Assembly (NCBI RefSeq): GCF_002368415.1
Contig: NZ_AP018290.1
Span: forward strand, 4,539,614 to 4,603,613
Direction: 5' to 3'
Origin: Calothrix sp. NIES-4105
GTDB lineage: Bacteria; Cyanobacteriota; Cyanobacteriia; Cyanobacteriales; Nostocaceae
DNA length: 64,000 bases
Part shown: positions 1 to 9,435 of the stretch, one piece after another
How positions within the stretch are numbered: position 1 is the stretch's first letter
Layout of the letters: each line of letters starts with the position of its first letter
The notes under the pieces: model-generated
Told to the model about the DNA's origin: nothing
Databases searched by the model: none
What the model saw: the letters and a program-made list of their open reading frames with translations, nothing else
Translations under genes and position numbers: made by a program

Positions 1-1
1 C

Positions 2-166
2 GCAGGGAGTTACACCATGCAGCCATTTCTTGGCAGTATGGAAGGTGCCGTGCTTTCTGGTAAACTTACAGCGCAGGCGATAAACGCCCAAGCACACCTA
101 GAGGCGAAAACCTCGAGCAAGCCAACGCAAACCCTCCAGCCTGCAACGAATGCTGCAACTGCCTGA
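2..166 (+). CDS. crtP: Phytoene desaturase, C-terminal end (partial)
   Basis: Only the last 54 codons are present; the gene enters from the left edge. The visible peptide runs AGSYTMQPFLGSMEGAVLSG and then a KLTAQAI stretch, which is the C-terminal FAD-binding segment of plant/cyanobacterial phytoene desaturase. It is followed by a low-complexity Ala/Thr tail and TGA at 164-166. The enzyme converts phytoene to zeta-carotene at the membrane. Its end overlaps the start of the phytoene synthase gene by 17 bp, the usual crtP-crtB operon arrangement in cyanobacteria, which supports both calls. Confidence 0.9.
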   Translation, partial: AGSYTMQPFLGSMEGAVLSGKLTAQAINAQAHLEAKTSSKPTQTLQPATNAATA

Positions 167-1082
167 TTCCCCCCCGCGCATGAAAACCTCCGTCTCTGCG
201 GAAGAGTCCTACAATCTGTGTCGCAACCTCACGGCGAAGTACGCTAAGACATTTTATCTTGGTACTTTGCTAATGAGTCCAGAAAAACGGCGAGCTATTT
301 GGGCAATTTATGCTTGGTGTCGCCGTACTGACGAACTTGTCGATGGTCCTGCTGCTGCGATAACAACACCCGAAACTCTCGACGATTGGGAGAAGCGGTT
401 GGAGTTCATTTTTGCAGGTCGTCCAGGTGATGATTTGGATGTCGCTTTGGTAGATACTCTTGATTCTTTCCCTCTCGACATCGAACCGTTTCGCGACATG
501 GTAAACGGTCAACGAATGGACTTATTCCGCAGTCGTTACGACACCTTCGATCAACTTTATATTTATTGCTACCGCGTTGCTGGCACCGTTGGTTTAATGT
601 CAACTTCGGTGATGGGTATTGATACGTCTCAATCCTCAACACCTTGGAACCGCAATCGTCAGTTGTATGTTCCTACTGAAGAAGCCATTGCCCTCGGTAT
701 TGCCAACCAACTTACCAACATCCTCCGTGATGTCGGTGAAGACGCACGACGCGGTAGGATATATCTTCCCCTTGAAGACTTAGCACGTTTTAATTACACC
801 GAAGAAGACTTGTTTCAAGGTGTTATTGATGACCGTTGGCGTGCTTTGATGCGGTTTCAAATTGCCCGTGCCCGTGAATTTTATATTAAGGCTGAACGGG
901 GAATTAGTTTCCTGGCGCCTGATGCCCGACTACCAGTATGGGCTGCTTTAATTCACTACAGCCGCATCTTAGATCGAATCGAACGCAACAACTACAATGT
1001 GTTCTCAAAGCGTGCTTACGTTCCACAATGGCGCAAATTAGGCAGCTTACCTCTCGCCTGGTTACGCGCGCAAGTTCTTTAA
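150..1082 (+). CDS. crtB: 15-cis-phytoene synthase
   Basis: A 310-aa protein condensing two geranylgeranyl diphosphates to phytoene, the first committed step of carotenoid synthesis. Both Asp-rich metal-diphosphate motifs are visible: DELVD at residues 61-65 and DVGED at 194-198, followed by the RRGRIYLP signature. The N-terminus MLQLPDSP is typical of cyanobacterial CrtB, so the ATG at 150 is preferred although it lies within the last codons of crtP; an alternative ATG is at 180. The length is normal for the family. The 17-bp overlap with crtP implies co-transcription and translational coupling. Nothing is missing from the active site. Confidence 0.96.
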   Translation: MLQLPDSPPRMKTSVSAEESYNLCRNLTAKYAKTFYLGTLLMSPEKRRAIWAIYAWCRRTDELVDGPAAAITTPETLDDWEKRLEFIFAGRPGDDLDVALVDTLDSFPLDIEPFRDMVNGQRMDLFRSRYDTFDQLYIYCYRVAGTVGLMSTSVMGIDTSQSSTPWNRNRQLYVPTEEAIALGIANQLTNILRDVGEDARRGRIYLPLEDLARFNYTEEDLFQGVIDDRWRALMRFQIARAREFYIKAERGISFLAPDARLPVWAALIHYSRILDRIERNNYNVFSKRAYVPQWRKLGSLPLAWLRAQVL

Positions 1083-1270
1083 CTCCGATTCCAAGCGAGA
1101 AAAGGATAAGTAACACATTGTAAAGCAGCAAATGCAATTCCAAAGGACAGCGTAAGGGTAGAAGAACTTTCTTTACTCTTACGCTGCTTGCATTTTTAGC
1201 TCTAAAATTTTTCTTAAAATTATTATTGACATTGTTATTAAAATCATATACGCTTATTATTCGTACACCT

Positions 1271-1362
1271 GGAGAGGTGGCTGAGTGGTCGAAAGCGGCA
1301 GATTGCTAATCTGTTGTACGGCAGGTAACTCCGTACCGAGGGTTCGAATCCCTCCCTCTCCG
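1271..1362 (+). tRNA. tRNA-Ser (GCT anticodon)
   Basis: A 92-nt class II tRNA. The acceptor stem GGAGAGG pairs with CCTCTCC, the discriminator is G, the anticodon loop contains GCT (AGATTGCTAATCT), there is a long variable arm with GTACGGCAGG...CCGTAC pairing, and the T arm is GAGGGTTCGAATCCCTC. The anticodon reads AGC/AGT serine codons. No CCA is encoded. Confidence 0.95.
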
Positions 1363-1380
1363 ATAAAGCTATAAGTTAAA

Positions 1381-1453
1381 AGTGCTGAGTTCTGAGTGCT
1401 GAGTGTTAACTCCACTCATTTACTCAGCACTCAGCACTTTTTACTCAGCACTC
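1381..1453. repeat. GTGCTGA heptamer repeat, inverted pair
   Basis: Short tandem copies of GTGCTGA on one strand are followed, after a short spacer, by the complement (ACTCAGCACTCAGCAC), so the block can fold into a hairpin. The same heptamer occurs at 11744-11787, 22316-22384, 33150-33273 and 54162-54236, always between or at the ends of genes. It resembles the short tandemly repeated repetitive sequences of filamentous cyanobacteria. Lying between the tRNA and a convergent gene, it may also end transcription. Confidence 0.8.
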
Positions 1454-1454
1454 A

Positions 1455-2174
1455 TTAAAATCCGCCAAAGTTGTAACCAACACCAACTAAGAGTCCAACA
1501 TCGGTTTGGTCAAAAAATCCGGCGTTGATTGCTGCGGTTGCTGTAAATTGTTGAGTTAGCGGAAAATCGACTCCGCCTGTCACTAAAAATGCAACTTGTG
1601 CGTCATCACTTGTTTTAATTGCGGCACCAACTCCAACATAAGGGGCAATAGGTAATGGTTCTACAAATGGATCATCAGCTTGCTGCAAGGAAAAGTCATA
1701 AGTGACAGGAATCAAAATAGCTGTATTGTCACCAAAAATTGCCGCTGGTCGCACTGAAAAGGTTCTTGTTAGACCAACTTTACTCATTACAGCAAAGTTT
1801 CCGTCTCCAAGTGCTGAATCTCCACCACCAAGACCAATATTACCTGCTACACCAACATAACTTGAGCCACCACGAGTTCTCCGACCTGGGTCAATATCTG
1901 CTTGTGCTACCTGTTTGGTGGTTACTTCCTGGGTTTGCTCTTGACTTTGAATTTGAGTTGCTCCAGGTTCAGATTGCATTAACGCAGCAGAAGTTGTTGC
2001 TGTAGTTCCTGGAACGGGTATCACTGACTCATTGTGCGCGCGCTTCAAAGCTTGACTTAGCTTCTGGGCACTGTTGGGCGCCATTTGGGCTTGAGCTGAG
2101 GTGCTTGCTAACAGCAGTATAGATGTTAAACCGACTGCACAATAAATTCCATTGCGAGAAAAAATACTCTTCAC
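1455..2174 (-). CDS. Outer-membrane beta-barrel protein, unknown function
   Basis: About 239 residues. There is an N-terminal signal peptide (hydrophobic stretch CAVGLTSILLLASTSAQAQ ending in an AQA-type cleavage site), then a Gln/Thr-rich linker to about residue 100, then a Gly-rich domain of alternating strands ending in GVGYNFGGF. The terminal Phe and aromatic pattern fit outer-membrane barrel insertion. The GTG at 2174 is chosen as start because AGGAG lies about 5 nt upstream; the GTG at 2180 would abut that site. No enzymatic motif is seen. It could be an OmpA-like or porin-like small barrel; the exact family is not identified. Confidence 0.65.
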   Translation of the reverse strand: MKSIFSRNGIYCAVGLTSILLLASTSAQAQMAPNSAQKLSQALKRAHNESVIPVPGTTATTSAALMQSEPGATQIQSQEQTQEVTTKQVAQADIDPGRRTRGGSSYVGVAGNIGLGGGDSALGDGNFAVMSKVGLTRTFSVRPAAIFGDNTAILIPVTYDFSLQQADDPFVEPLPIAPYVGVGAAIKTSDDAQVAFLVTGGVDFPLTQQFTATAAINAGFFDQTDVGLLVGVGYNFGGF

Positions 2175-3108
2175 GTTCACTCCTAAAAAAATACTGTCAC
2201 ACCAACTAATTAGTTTAATTGCTAGACATCGATTTCTAGCAATATTAAAAATTTAACACCAAAAATTTAATTTCAACATCATCTCAGAGACTAGTAAGGA
2301 TAATATTTGTCACCCATGCATATACACAAATTACACGGATTATACGGTTGACAAAATTGCGTGTGTACTTAAATTACATAACTGATTCTTGTTCATACTG
2401 AACATCAGATAATAATTTCTATCATTATAGCAACAATTATCGATTGATATCTATATAGTCATGCGTGTTATATTGTTTACTGAATAATCAATCACATAGT
2501 AACTTTTATAAGGAAATCAACGCTTTAATGAAATACTTTTTGTAGTAAAAATAACTTTTATCTCTTCATTGACTTTTTATATACATTCTAAATATATTGA
2601 AAATTTATTCAAAAAATATCTCAGATTTTTTAAGTATACACATGATATGCTGTGTAGTGATTATGTTTTGTATATTTTTCAGAAACAAATCGTAACTTTT
2701 TATATTTAATAAATTGTGATATTTTGTTCACTTGACCGCATCTTATATATTACAATGCATAAGCCTTTACAAAAATTTCATAAAGCTATTTGTAGATGCA
2801 ATTAGATAAGAACGGCAAAATGAGGTAATTGCAGTATTATCCCTGACAAACGTTCTATTTTTATCGTTTAGTTTTCATGAAAAACAGATAAAGAAGATAT
2901 TATTACCTAAACAAATATGCTAATTTAGCATTAAGATATTCACAGATTTTAATCCTTATGAACTAAGTTATTAAAATCGATGCTTGAAATAAAAAATAGA
3001 TACAAGTATCAAGCAAATATCTCCTCAAGCTATATTATTGCTTACACTTACTTGCACTCACAATGCCGTTTTTTCTGATGTATAAATTCACATGAAGAGT
3101 GTTCTACC
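2175..3108. other. Long AT-rich gene-free region
   Basis: About 930 bp with no convincing coding frame on either strand. It has many short A/T runs and one small hairpin near 2220-2242 (TGCTAGA / TCTAGCA). It lies upstream of both the barrel-protein gene (reading left) and the WecG-like gene (reading right), so both promoters are probably here, but no clear consensus promoter or known RNA was recognised. Confidence 0.5.
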
Positions 3109-3915
3109 ATGAATAAAGTTAAAATCCTGAATTTAGAAATTGATAATTTCTCAAAGGTAGAATTTTTAGAGAACCTAGAGTCAGGTGTTGTGTTCACACC
3201 GAATGTAGACCATTTAATGAAACTGCAAAAAGACGCAGAATTTGTCCAGGCTTATAGTATTAGTAATTATAAAGTATGTGACAGTCAAATACTGCTCTTA
3301 GCCGCAAGACTACTAGGAACTCCTCTATGCGAAAAAATTTCTGGTTCTGACTTATTGCCAGCTTTTTATAACTACCATAGACAAAATGAAAATATTAAAA
3401 TATTTCTTTTGGGTGCGGGAGTTGGAATTGCTATGCAAGCGCAGCAGAATATCAATCGTAAAATCGGTAGAAATATTGTGATTGGTTCTTATTCTCCAAC
3501 CTATGGCTTTGAAAATAACGTTTTGGAATGTCAGCAGATTGTTGAGATGATAAATAATTCCGGTGCCACTGTTTTAGTAATCGGAGTTGGCGCCCCTAAA
3601 CAAGAAAAATGGATATACAAGTACAAAGAACAATTGCGACACATTAAAATTTTCATGGCACTTGGCGCAACCATTGATTTTGAAGCAGGAAATATGAAAC
3701 GGGCACCGAAGTGGATTAGTCAGACTGGGTTTGAATGGCTGTTTAGATTACTATGCGAGCCAAAAAGACTGTGGAAACGTTATTTAATCGAAGACATTCC
3801 TTTTTTATTTCTAATTTTAAAGCAAAAGTTTAATTGGTATCTTAAAAAATACTATCTGAAGAAAATCCTCAAAGACAGCCAGATTTACCACTTCTTAAAA
3901 AAGTCGGGAATCTAA
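3109..3915 (+). CDS. WecG/TagA/CpsF family glycosyltransferase
   Basis: A 268-aa glycosyltransferase of the GT26 fold, which typically transfers the second sugar (for example ManNAcA or ManNAc) onto an undecaprenyl-linked first sugar. Family signatures visible are TPNVDH (residues 30-35), the VCDSQ segment, a Gly-rich FLLGAGVG stretch and the conserved GVGAPKQEKW motif near residue 160. A basic C-terminus probably contacts the membrane. It stands alone on the plus strand, and its stop codon overlaps by 4 bp the convergent end of the next glycosyltransferase. Location at the edge of the polysaccharide cluster supports a role in repeat-unit assembly. Confidence 0.88.
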   Translation: MNKVKILNLEIDNFSKVEFLENLESGVVFTPNVDHLMKLQKDAEFVQAYSISNYKVCDSQILLLAARLLGTPLCEKISGSDLLPAFYNYHRQNENIKIFLLGAGVGIAMQAQQNINRKIGRNIVIGSYSPTYGFENNVLECQQIVEMINNSGATVLVIGVGAPKQEKWIYKYKEQLRHIKIFMALGATIDFEAGNMKRAPKWISQTGFEWLFRLLCEPKRLWKRYLIEDIPFLFLILKQKFNWYLKKYYLKKILKDSQIYHFLKKSGI

Positions 3916-5027
3916 AGAAGCCGTTCTGCTAAATTATGTAGGGAAGTTCTTCTTGATATCATTTTGGGTGTGATGTCAAGCCCGACTTTTTCCAATACCT
4001 TCTCCCAACGGTACACCCAGTCGTTTCGTAAAAGTGTATTGACTATATTATTACGTCGAATTTGCTCCAAGCGTTCTGGTTGTGCATCTAGTTCGGTAAT
4101 AATATCACCTAAATTATTCGTATCGTAAGCAATTGGAATAATTGCGTCTTCCCAATCAAAGATTTTACTAAAAGCTTCGTAGCTTGGTGGTATTCCAATC
4201 ATGACTGCACCTCCTGCTGCACCCTCGAAGAAGCGCGAACCTAATTCTTCTTGTCCACCTGTTTGTTCGGGTGTGTCGAACTTTGCTTTATTCGCAATGA
4301 AATAGCGACTGCGTTTTATCAAGTTACTATACAGCTTTCGGTGTTCCTTATAGTTAGTCATTTGTAACCCTTTGAGGGTATCATGTAAATATAATAAATT
4401 CTGTTGTTCGGCAAATTCGAGCAATGCTTTATGAACTATCGGAGAACGGCGCCCGATACTATATATATCGATACTTCTTTCAGGTTGGATATTTACGGGG
4501 CAAAATTGAATTGCATCAACAGCATAAGGTAGTGAATAGCAATTTGGGTTAATTAAATCAGCAATTGCAATAGCACTCTTCGTTTGGGTTGTAAAAATAT
4601 AATCAAATTCTTTAAGAAGTTCTAAACAGATTCTTGTTTTTGGATTGCTTAGTTCTTTAATCCATATTTCATCTATCCATAATACTTTTTTACTACATTT
4701 TTCTCGCCATCCCTTAATCGAGTTGATGGACGTGATATCCCAAAAATGCTGACAGATGAAAAAGAACAAGTCATACTCTTGTTCAACATATGATGTCACA
4801 CTGCCAAAGGTCAGCAATTCTTTTTTAGCTGTTTTGATGCCAATATAATTAGCCAAGCGTTTACGCACCGTGCTTGCTAAACTCAAATTAAATACTGGCG
4901 CCAATATATCAGCATAATCAAATTCACAAATAGCATCTTCAAACTCGAATTCTGGTGAACGAAATGCCTCAGCATGACAATCCCGCATTGATGCTATAAG
5001 AATACGTGCTTTACTTATTACTTTCAT
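3912..5027 (-). CDS. Glycosyltransferase, CgeB-like (Glycos_transf_1_2)
   Basis: A 371-aa putative cytoplasmic glycosyltransferase. The C-terminal half has the family signature GSRFFEGAAGGAVMIG around residues 263-278, followed by a stretch equivalent to the donor-binding region of CgeB-like GT-B enzymes. The N-terminal half looks like the acceptor Rossmann domain but lacks a recognisable diagnostic motif. It is last in a run of four minus-strand genes (8881 to 3912) with short gaps, probably one transcript for polysaccharide synthesis. The substrate is unknown. It ends convergently with the WecG-like gene. Confidence 0.72.
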   Translation of the reverse strand: MKVISKARILIASMRDCHAEAFRSPEFEFEDAICEFDYADILAPVFNLSLASTVRKRLANYIGIKTAKKELLTFGSVTSYVEQEYDLFFFICQHFWDITSINSIKGWREKCSKKVLWIDEIWIKELSNPKTRICLELLKEFDYIFTTQTKSAIAIADLINPNCYSLPYAVDAIQFCPVNIQPERSIDIYSIGRRSPIVHKALLEFAEQQNLLYLHDTLKGLQMTNYKEHRKLYSNLIKRSRYFIANKAKFDTPEQTGGQEELGSRFFEGAAGGAVMIGIPPSYEAFSKIFDWEDAIIPIAYDTNNLGDIITELDAQPERLEQIRRNNIVNTLLRNDWVYRWEKVLEKVGLDITPKMISRRTSLHNLAERLL

Positions 5028-5071
5028 ATCTTATTGTATTAGAATTACTAGATTATGTACCAAAAAAATAA

Positions 5072-6268
5072 TTATTTTGTAAAAGTAACCGATAGATTAT
5101 TGATTGCACCCGTGACATTTGTCAAAAATTGTTCCTGTCTTGATTTTAACCATTGAAGACGTTCATCAATAAGTTTGCTACAAGTATCTTCACCAAGATT
5201 ACTACCTAATAAATCGACCAAAGTATAGGCAAATTCATCAGGCTGTTCAGCAACTTTAATTAAAGATGGATAATCGAAGATTCCTCTTAAAGCGACAGGA
5301 GTTGCAACTATTGGTAAACCTGAAGCGATAGCATCGAGTGTTTTAATCTGAACACCGCCACCTGTTATTGAAGGAATAGCAATGACTTTTGCTTGTGCCA
5401 TAAATGCTTGGACATCAGGAACAAAACCACAATATTCAACATTTGCGTACTCACCCTGTAACCATTCGGCGCCTAACCCAGCAACATGTATTGACAAATG
5501 TTTCGGTAAACATGGGTAAACACTTTGAAAAAACCACTTCAAACCTAATAAATTAGCTTTCCACGTCCAGCTACCAATAATACCAATATCAAATTTTGCA
5601 AAAATCTGATGTTTTAATGCTTTATTACTAGGAGTTTTGCTAGCAGGTAAATCAAAAACTATCGAATGCTGATTAAATTTATAAAAATACTTGGAATCAG
5701 ATTGAGTCAAAGTCCAAACTTGATGAGCAGAACTTGCTAATTTGTTTTCTATAGCTTTGATTAGATGCGCTTCACGCAAGTAAATGTACTTAGATAGTTG
5801 GCTTTTTGCGCTGCGGTACTGAGCTAAATAAAGTTGATGCTCAACATTATGAGCTATAAATATAATTTTACTATTTTTACTGATTTGATTGCGCGTTAAT
5901 AAATTAGTTATCCAACCAATTTGGGCATGGTCTATAATTATAGTATCGTAATTGTATTTTTTAAGAAGTGAAGTAACAATTTTATTGTATTTTTTTGAGT
6001 AGTATTTGGTTGCTGAATATGGTAAGTTTTTTAATAAACTATTACCCATCCACACAATTGCTGCAAAATAAGATTTATGTGTTTCAATATTGCGGGCATC
6101 AACAGTAATTTCGTTCGTTTTAACTGTACCTAACTCCTGCCTTTGATAGCCAACAACTGTAACTTCATGGTTATCTCGTTCGAGTGCTTCAATGAAAGTT
6201 TGAGATGCGATTTCGCCACCAGTTTGTTTTTTGCTTGGAAGAACTGTTGTCAAGTATAATATTTTCAT
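5072..6268 (-). CDS. Glycosyltransferase family 4-like protein
   Basis: A 398-aa GT-B glycosyltransferase. The N-terminus MKILYLTTVLPSKKQTGGEI is the Gly-rich acceptor loop typical of GT4. The C-terminal domain has the donor-site pattern GSWTWKANLLGLKWFF, an FMAQAKVIAIPS segment, GGGVQIKTLDAIASGLPIVA (the Glu of the EX7E motif appears replaced by Asp) and a PDEFA segment. It lies 26 bp downstream of the next-upstream gene (6295-7569) and is co-oriented with it. It is likely cytoplasmic or peripherally membrane-bound and adds a sugar to the lipid-linked repeat unit. The sugar cannot be told from sequence. Confidence 0.83.
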   Translation of the reverse strand: MKILYLTTVLPSKKQTGGEIASQTFIEALERDNHEVTVVGYQRQELGTVKTNEITVDARNIETHKSYFAAIVWMGNSLLKNLPYSATKYYSKKYNKIVTSLLKKYNYDTIIIDHAQIGWITNLLTRNQISKNSKIIFIAHNVEHQLYLAQYRSAKSQLSKYIYLREAHLIKAIENKLASSAHQVWTLTQSDSKYFYKFNQHSIVFDLPASKTPSNKALKHQIFAKFDIGIIGSWTWKANLLGLKWFFQSVYPCLPKHLSIHVAGLGAEWLQGEYANVEYCGFVPDVQAFMAQAKVIAIPSITGGGVQIKTLDAIASGLPIVATPVALRGIFDYPSLIKVAEQPDEFAYTLVDLLGSNLGEDTCSKLIDERLQWLKSRQEQFLTNVTGAINNLSVTFTK

Positions 6269-6294
6269 TTTGATGTTATGTGGATTTTAAAAAA

Positions 6295-7569
6295 CTAGAT
6301 ATTATTTTTTAGACTCACGTTGATTGTAGGGACTTTTGAGCAATTACATAAATTATCTGCTCTTTGATAATTCTTTAATTCAATGAAATCAGTTATTTCT
6401 TGTAAAATATTTTTTATACTATGTATTCCAAACATAGATTCAAGTAATGTTGAGCTATTAAGTATTTTTTGTGAATTAGATGATAGTAAACAAACAATTG
6501 CATCAGCAAATGACTCTGCATCTTCAGCAATGTTAAAGTACTTGCTAACAACTTCAGGTAAACCAGCTATACCCTGCAATGTGGATACTATAGGTTTATT
6601 AAAGGCTAACATTTCAATTGATTTAATACTTACACCACTACCTGTGAGAGTTGGATTGATAAAAATACGTCCAGAATTATAAATTTCTACTGCTGATGTT
6701 GGATTTATTTTCAGATGTACTCCTGCTCGCTGACAAAGTTTTTTCACTTTTTCAACAGGATTGGCGCCTGCAATCAGAACTTTAGTAGCTGGTAATTTAT
6801 TTAGTACAATAGGAAGAATATCAGTTAAAAACCAGGCAATTCCTGCAACGTTATTATTAGAATATAAATTTCCACAAAAAACAATATCGTACTCGATGCT
6901 TTTTTCGTTAATACTGTTAACATTAATGTTATTACTATGGCTGTAATCGACTAATGGTGGTAGGTACCGTCCATTTATAAAGCCTTGCGATTGCCAAAAT
7001 TTTAAATCTTCTAAAGAAATATCGTAAAACAAAGCACTTTTTTTAAGTATGTTTCTCTCATACTTTTCCATATGCATTTTTGAGAAGAATCTTTTGATTT
7101 TGCTCATGCCAGTTGCCGATATAAATAATCTTTCAGAATATAAATACTCAATATTATGCGAGCGGTAAATCAGCGGTACATCTAATTTGTCACTCAACTC
7201 TAAAGCTATTGCTCCACCTTGAATACCATCAAGCCATATCAAATCAGGATGAAAAGAATCAACTTCTGAAACGAGTGATTTTAACTGAACGCTAACTATT
7301 CTGGAAGTGACTTCTAACGGATACTTCAATAACTGATATGTTTGCTGAATAGCTGAAAATACATTTCGCTGGTAGACTATCAAACATAGGTGTTGGACAT
7401 ATTTTTTAATTTGAAGAATGTCTTGTGCTTCAGGAGTTTGATTGACCCAACATACTACTTGTAACTCAATACCAAATTGTGAGAAAGCTTTTATCCGGCG
7501 CCACATATCTACTCGACCGCCATGAATCGCAGGATAAGCAACGTCATTACATACTAAGGTAATCTTCAT
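6295..7569 (-). CDS. Glycosyltransferase family 4-like protein
   Basis: A 424-aa GT-B enzyme of the same broad type as its downstream neighbour, to which it is distantly similar (GTs with the N-terminal loop AIHGGRVDMWRR and RSHNIEYLYSER; C-terminal NPTLTGSGVSIKSIEMLAFN). In this copy the donor loop Glu is retained (SIEML). It lies 10 bp downstream of the Wzy-like gene, so co-translation is likely. Codon use is AT-rich like the rest of the cluster. The role is inferred as adding one sugar to an exopolysaccharide repeat; the specificity is unknown. Confidence 0.83.
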   Translation of the reverse strand: MKITLVCNDVAYPAIHGGRVDMWRRIKAFSQFGIELQVVCWVNQTPEAQDILQIKKYVQHLCLIVYQRNVFSAIQQTYQLLKYPLEVTSRIVSVQLKSLVSEVDSFHPDLIWLDGIQGGAIALELSDKLDVPLIYRSHNIEYLYSERLFISATGMSKIKRFFSKMHMEKYERNILKKSALFYDISLEDLKFWQSQGFINGRYLPPLVDYSHSNNINVNSINEKSIEYDIVFCGNLYSNNNVAGIAWFLTDILPIVLNKLPATKVLIAGANPVEKVKKLCQRAGVHLKINPTSAVEIYNSGRIFINPTLTGSGVSIKSIEMLAFNKPIVSTLQGIAGLPEVVSKYFNIAEDAESFADAIVCLLSSNSQKILNSSTLLESMFGIHSIKNILQEITDFIELKNYQRADNLCNCSKVPTINVSLKNNI

Positions 7570-7579
7570 TTTATATTAG

Positions 7580-8881
7580 TTATTTAAGTGTTTTATAAAC
7601 TTGTACCGACTTGCTGTCAGGTATTTCTAATTCATATTCATAATTTCGTGACTGCAAGTTGAGTGGTAGAGAAAAAGCTGTTAAAACATAAAGTATCCAG
7701 TAAATACTGTTCGTCGCAAGCAAAGTACTTTCGCTAACGTTGTAAATGACTAGATAAGTCAGAAACATTAAATGCCACATACCCTCAACGTTTGTGGTCA
7801 TTCGCAGCAGCTTGACACTTTTGATAAAAGCTATCAAGTAACTGCATATGAATGCGATTAATCCAGGAATACCCAATTCTGCTAGCAAGTCCATGATTCC
7901 GTTGTGACCATAAGGACATTCCCATGCCAGCTGGCGCCAAACCGAAGCAGTCACTTCACTATCCCAATCACGCCAAAATGCATTAAATCCGTAACCAGTC
8001 AAGGGACGTTCTGCGATTTTTTCAAGCATCACCGACCAAATATCAGTGCGTCCTGTTAATGTCAGGTCACGTCCAACTGCACCAGCAATGACATCAAGAT
8101 TATCAATAATTAAAATTGCTGCACTTCCAACTACCAGCACAACACCAGCTGTGAAGGGAATGACATAAGAGTAGTTCCAGCGCCACGATCTGTAAAGTAA
8201 GAACATCACTGTTAGAACAGTACATGCAATCAGTGCTGTTTTTGATGTGCAAAGTATTATCAACGCTGCTGACAAACCATAACCAACCCACGATAGCCAC
8301 TGATACTTGTTTTTTGGCGTGCCAAGCGCGGTAAACAAAAATATCATGTTGCTTAGTACCGTAAATCGACCCAAGATATTTTTGTGTGTCATTACTCCTC
8401 GCCATGCACCCTCGTGAACACCGCCTTCTTGAAAGCTCATTACACCGTAAGACGGTATGAAGATCGCGAATACAAAACTTAACACGACTACTAGTCCACA
8501 AGCACAAGCCAACATAATAAGCTGTTCGCGTAGAGTGAATCGCATTGCCAAATAGGCGCCAAATAAAGTTGTGCCCAACAGTAAAAAGCTTCGACGCGGT
8601 GTAATATCAGGCGCCACTGTCCAGAATATCGACGCGATAGCAATTGCAACGAGTAACCAAACCCAAATATCAAAGCGCACGACACGTTTAAAACTTTGCC
8701 ACTCAATAACAATCAACACTGCCATAACTGCATAAATTCCCATGAAAATCAAAGGACTATATGGGTCTGGTGTTGCAATTGTATCTTGAGTTTCTAGCAA
8801 GACAGGTATTATCGCAGTTGTAGAGAAGAACAGCGAAAGTACCACAAATATCTTTTCGGCTATCGTTGGAATTTTAACCAT
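7580..8881 (-). CDS. O-antigen ligase / Wzy-type polymerase family membrane protein
   Basis: A 433-aa polytopic membrane protein with roughly 10-12 hydrophobic segments and one long periplasmic loop containing the family signature GVGRDLTLTGRTDIWSVM, then RPLTGYGFNAFW and the CPYGHNGIMDLLAELGI motif (the conserved His of Wzy_C/O-antigen ligases). Such proteins polymerise or ligate lipid-linked oligosaccharides on the periplasmic face of the inner membrane. First gene of the minus-strand run, so its promoter must lie in 8882-9435. In a cluster with a Wzx-like flippase and Wzc-like protein, the polymerase role is the more likely one. Confidence 0.86.
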   Translation of the reverse strand: MVKIPTIAEKIFVVLSLFFSTTAIIPVLLETQDTIATPDPYSPLIFMGIYAVMAVLIVIEWQSFKRVVRFDIWVWLLVAIAIASIFWTVAPDITPRRSFLLLGTTLFGAYLAMRFTLREQLIMLACACGLVVVLSFVFAIFIPSYGVMSFQEGGVHEGAWRGVMTHKNILGRFTVLSNMIFLFTALGTPKNKYQWLSWVGYGLSAALIILCTSKTALIACTVLTVMFLLYRSWRWNYSYVIPFTAGVVLVVGSAAILIIDNLDVIAGAVGRDLTLTGRTDIWSVMLEKIAERPLTGYGFNAFWRDWDSEVTASVWRQLAWECPYGHNGIMDLLAELGIPGLIAFICSYLIAFIKSVKLLRMTTNVEGMWHLMFLTYLVIYNVSESTLLATNSIYWILYVLTAFSLPLNLQSRNYEYELEIPDSKSVQVYKTLK

Positions 8882-9435
8882 TGTTAATATTGTCTCAAGT
8901 ACTTTTATCTGTACAGAGAAAAATGCGTAAATAAATCATGTTAATTTTTTACCATGAACTTCATAAACGTGTTTTGGTACTTAGATTAAATAATTCATGC
9001 CTAAACTAACCCGAATTTGAGGTTTTTTTCTTTTTGGGTAAATGCGCTTAGGAACACCTTATAATGATATTCTCAGAATAATCTTTAAGAGTGTAGTCAT
9101 TTTGAGTTGACTTCATTTAATCTTCATTCGTTAGCTCTAGTAGGCAAATTTTTCGTAAAGTCGAATAAATCGAACTATTTACGCTCATGATGATAATAAA
9201 AGTAAATTTTAGGTATCTTCAACCTGTTAAGTGCTGTACTGTGTTAAGAAAACGTAAAGATATGAATAATATTTGACGCAATTGGGTCTATATTGCATTA
9301 CCTCATGGAATAAGTTAGATAAGTAGCTCTAACCAGAGCATCCACAAGCGCTGCCTAAATGTAAGAAACTAGAAACCCAGTTTCTAGAACGAAAAACCAT
9401 TAATAATCCATTTAATCAATCAATCACGGGTTTTC
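8882..9435. promoter_or_regulatory. Divergent promoter region of the polysaccharide cluster
   Basis: About 550 bp of AT-rich sequence with no gene, lying between the divergent Wzy-like and Wzc-like genes. Both transcription units must begin here. TATA-like hexamers are abundant and none could be singled out as the -10. The segment has no heptamer repeats. Confidence 0.45.
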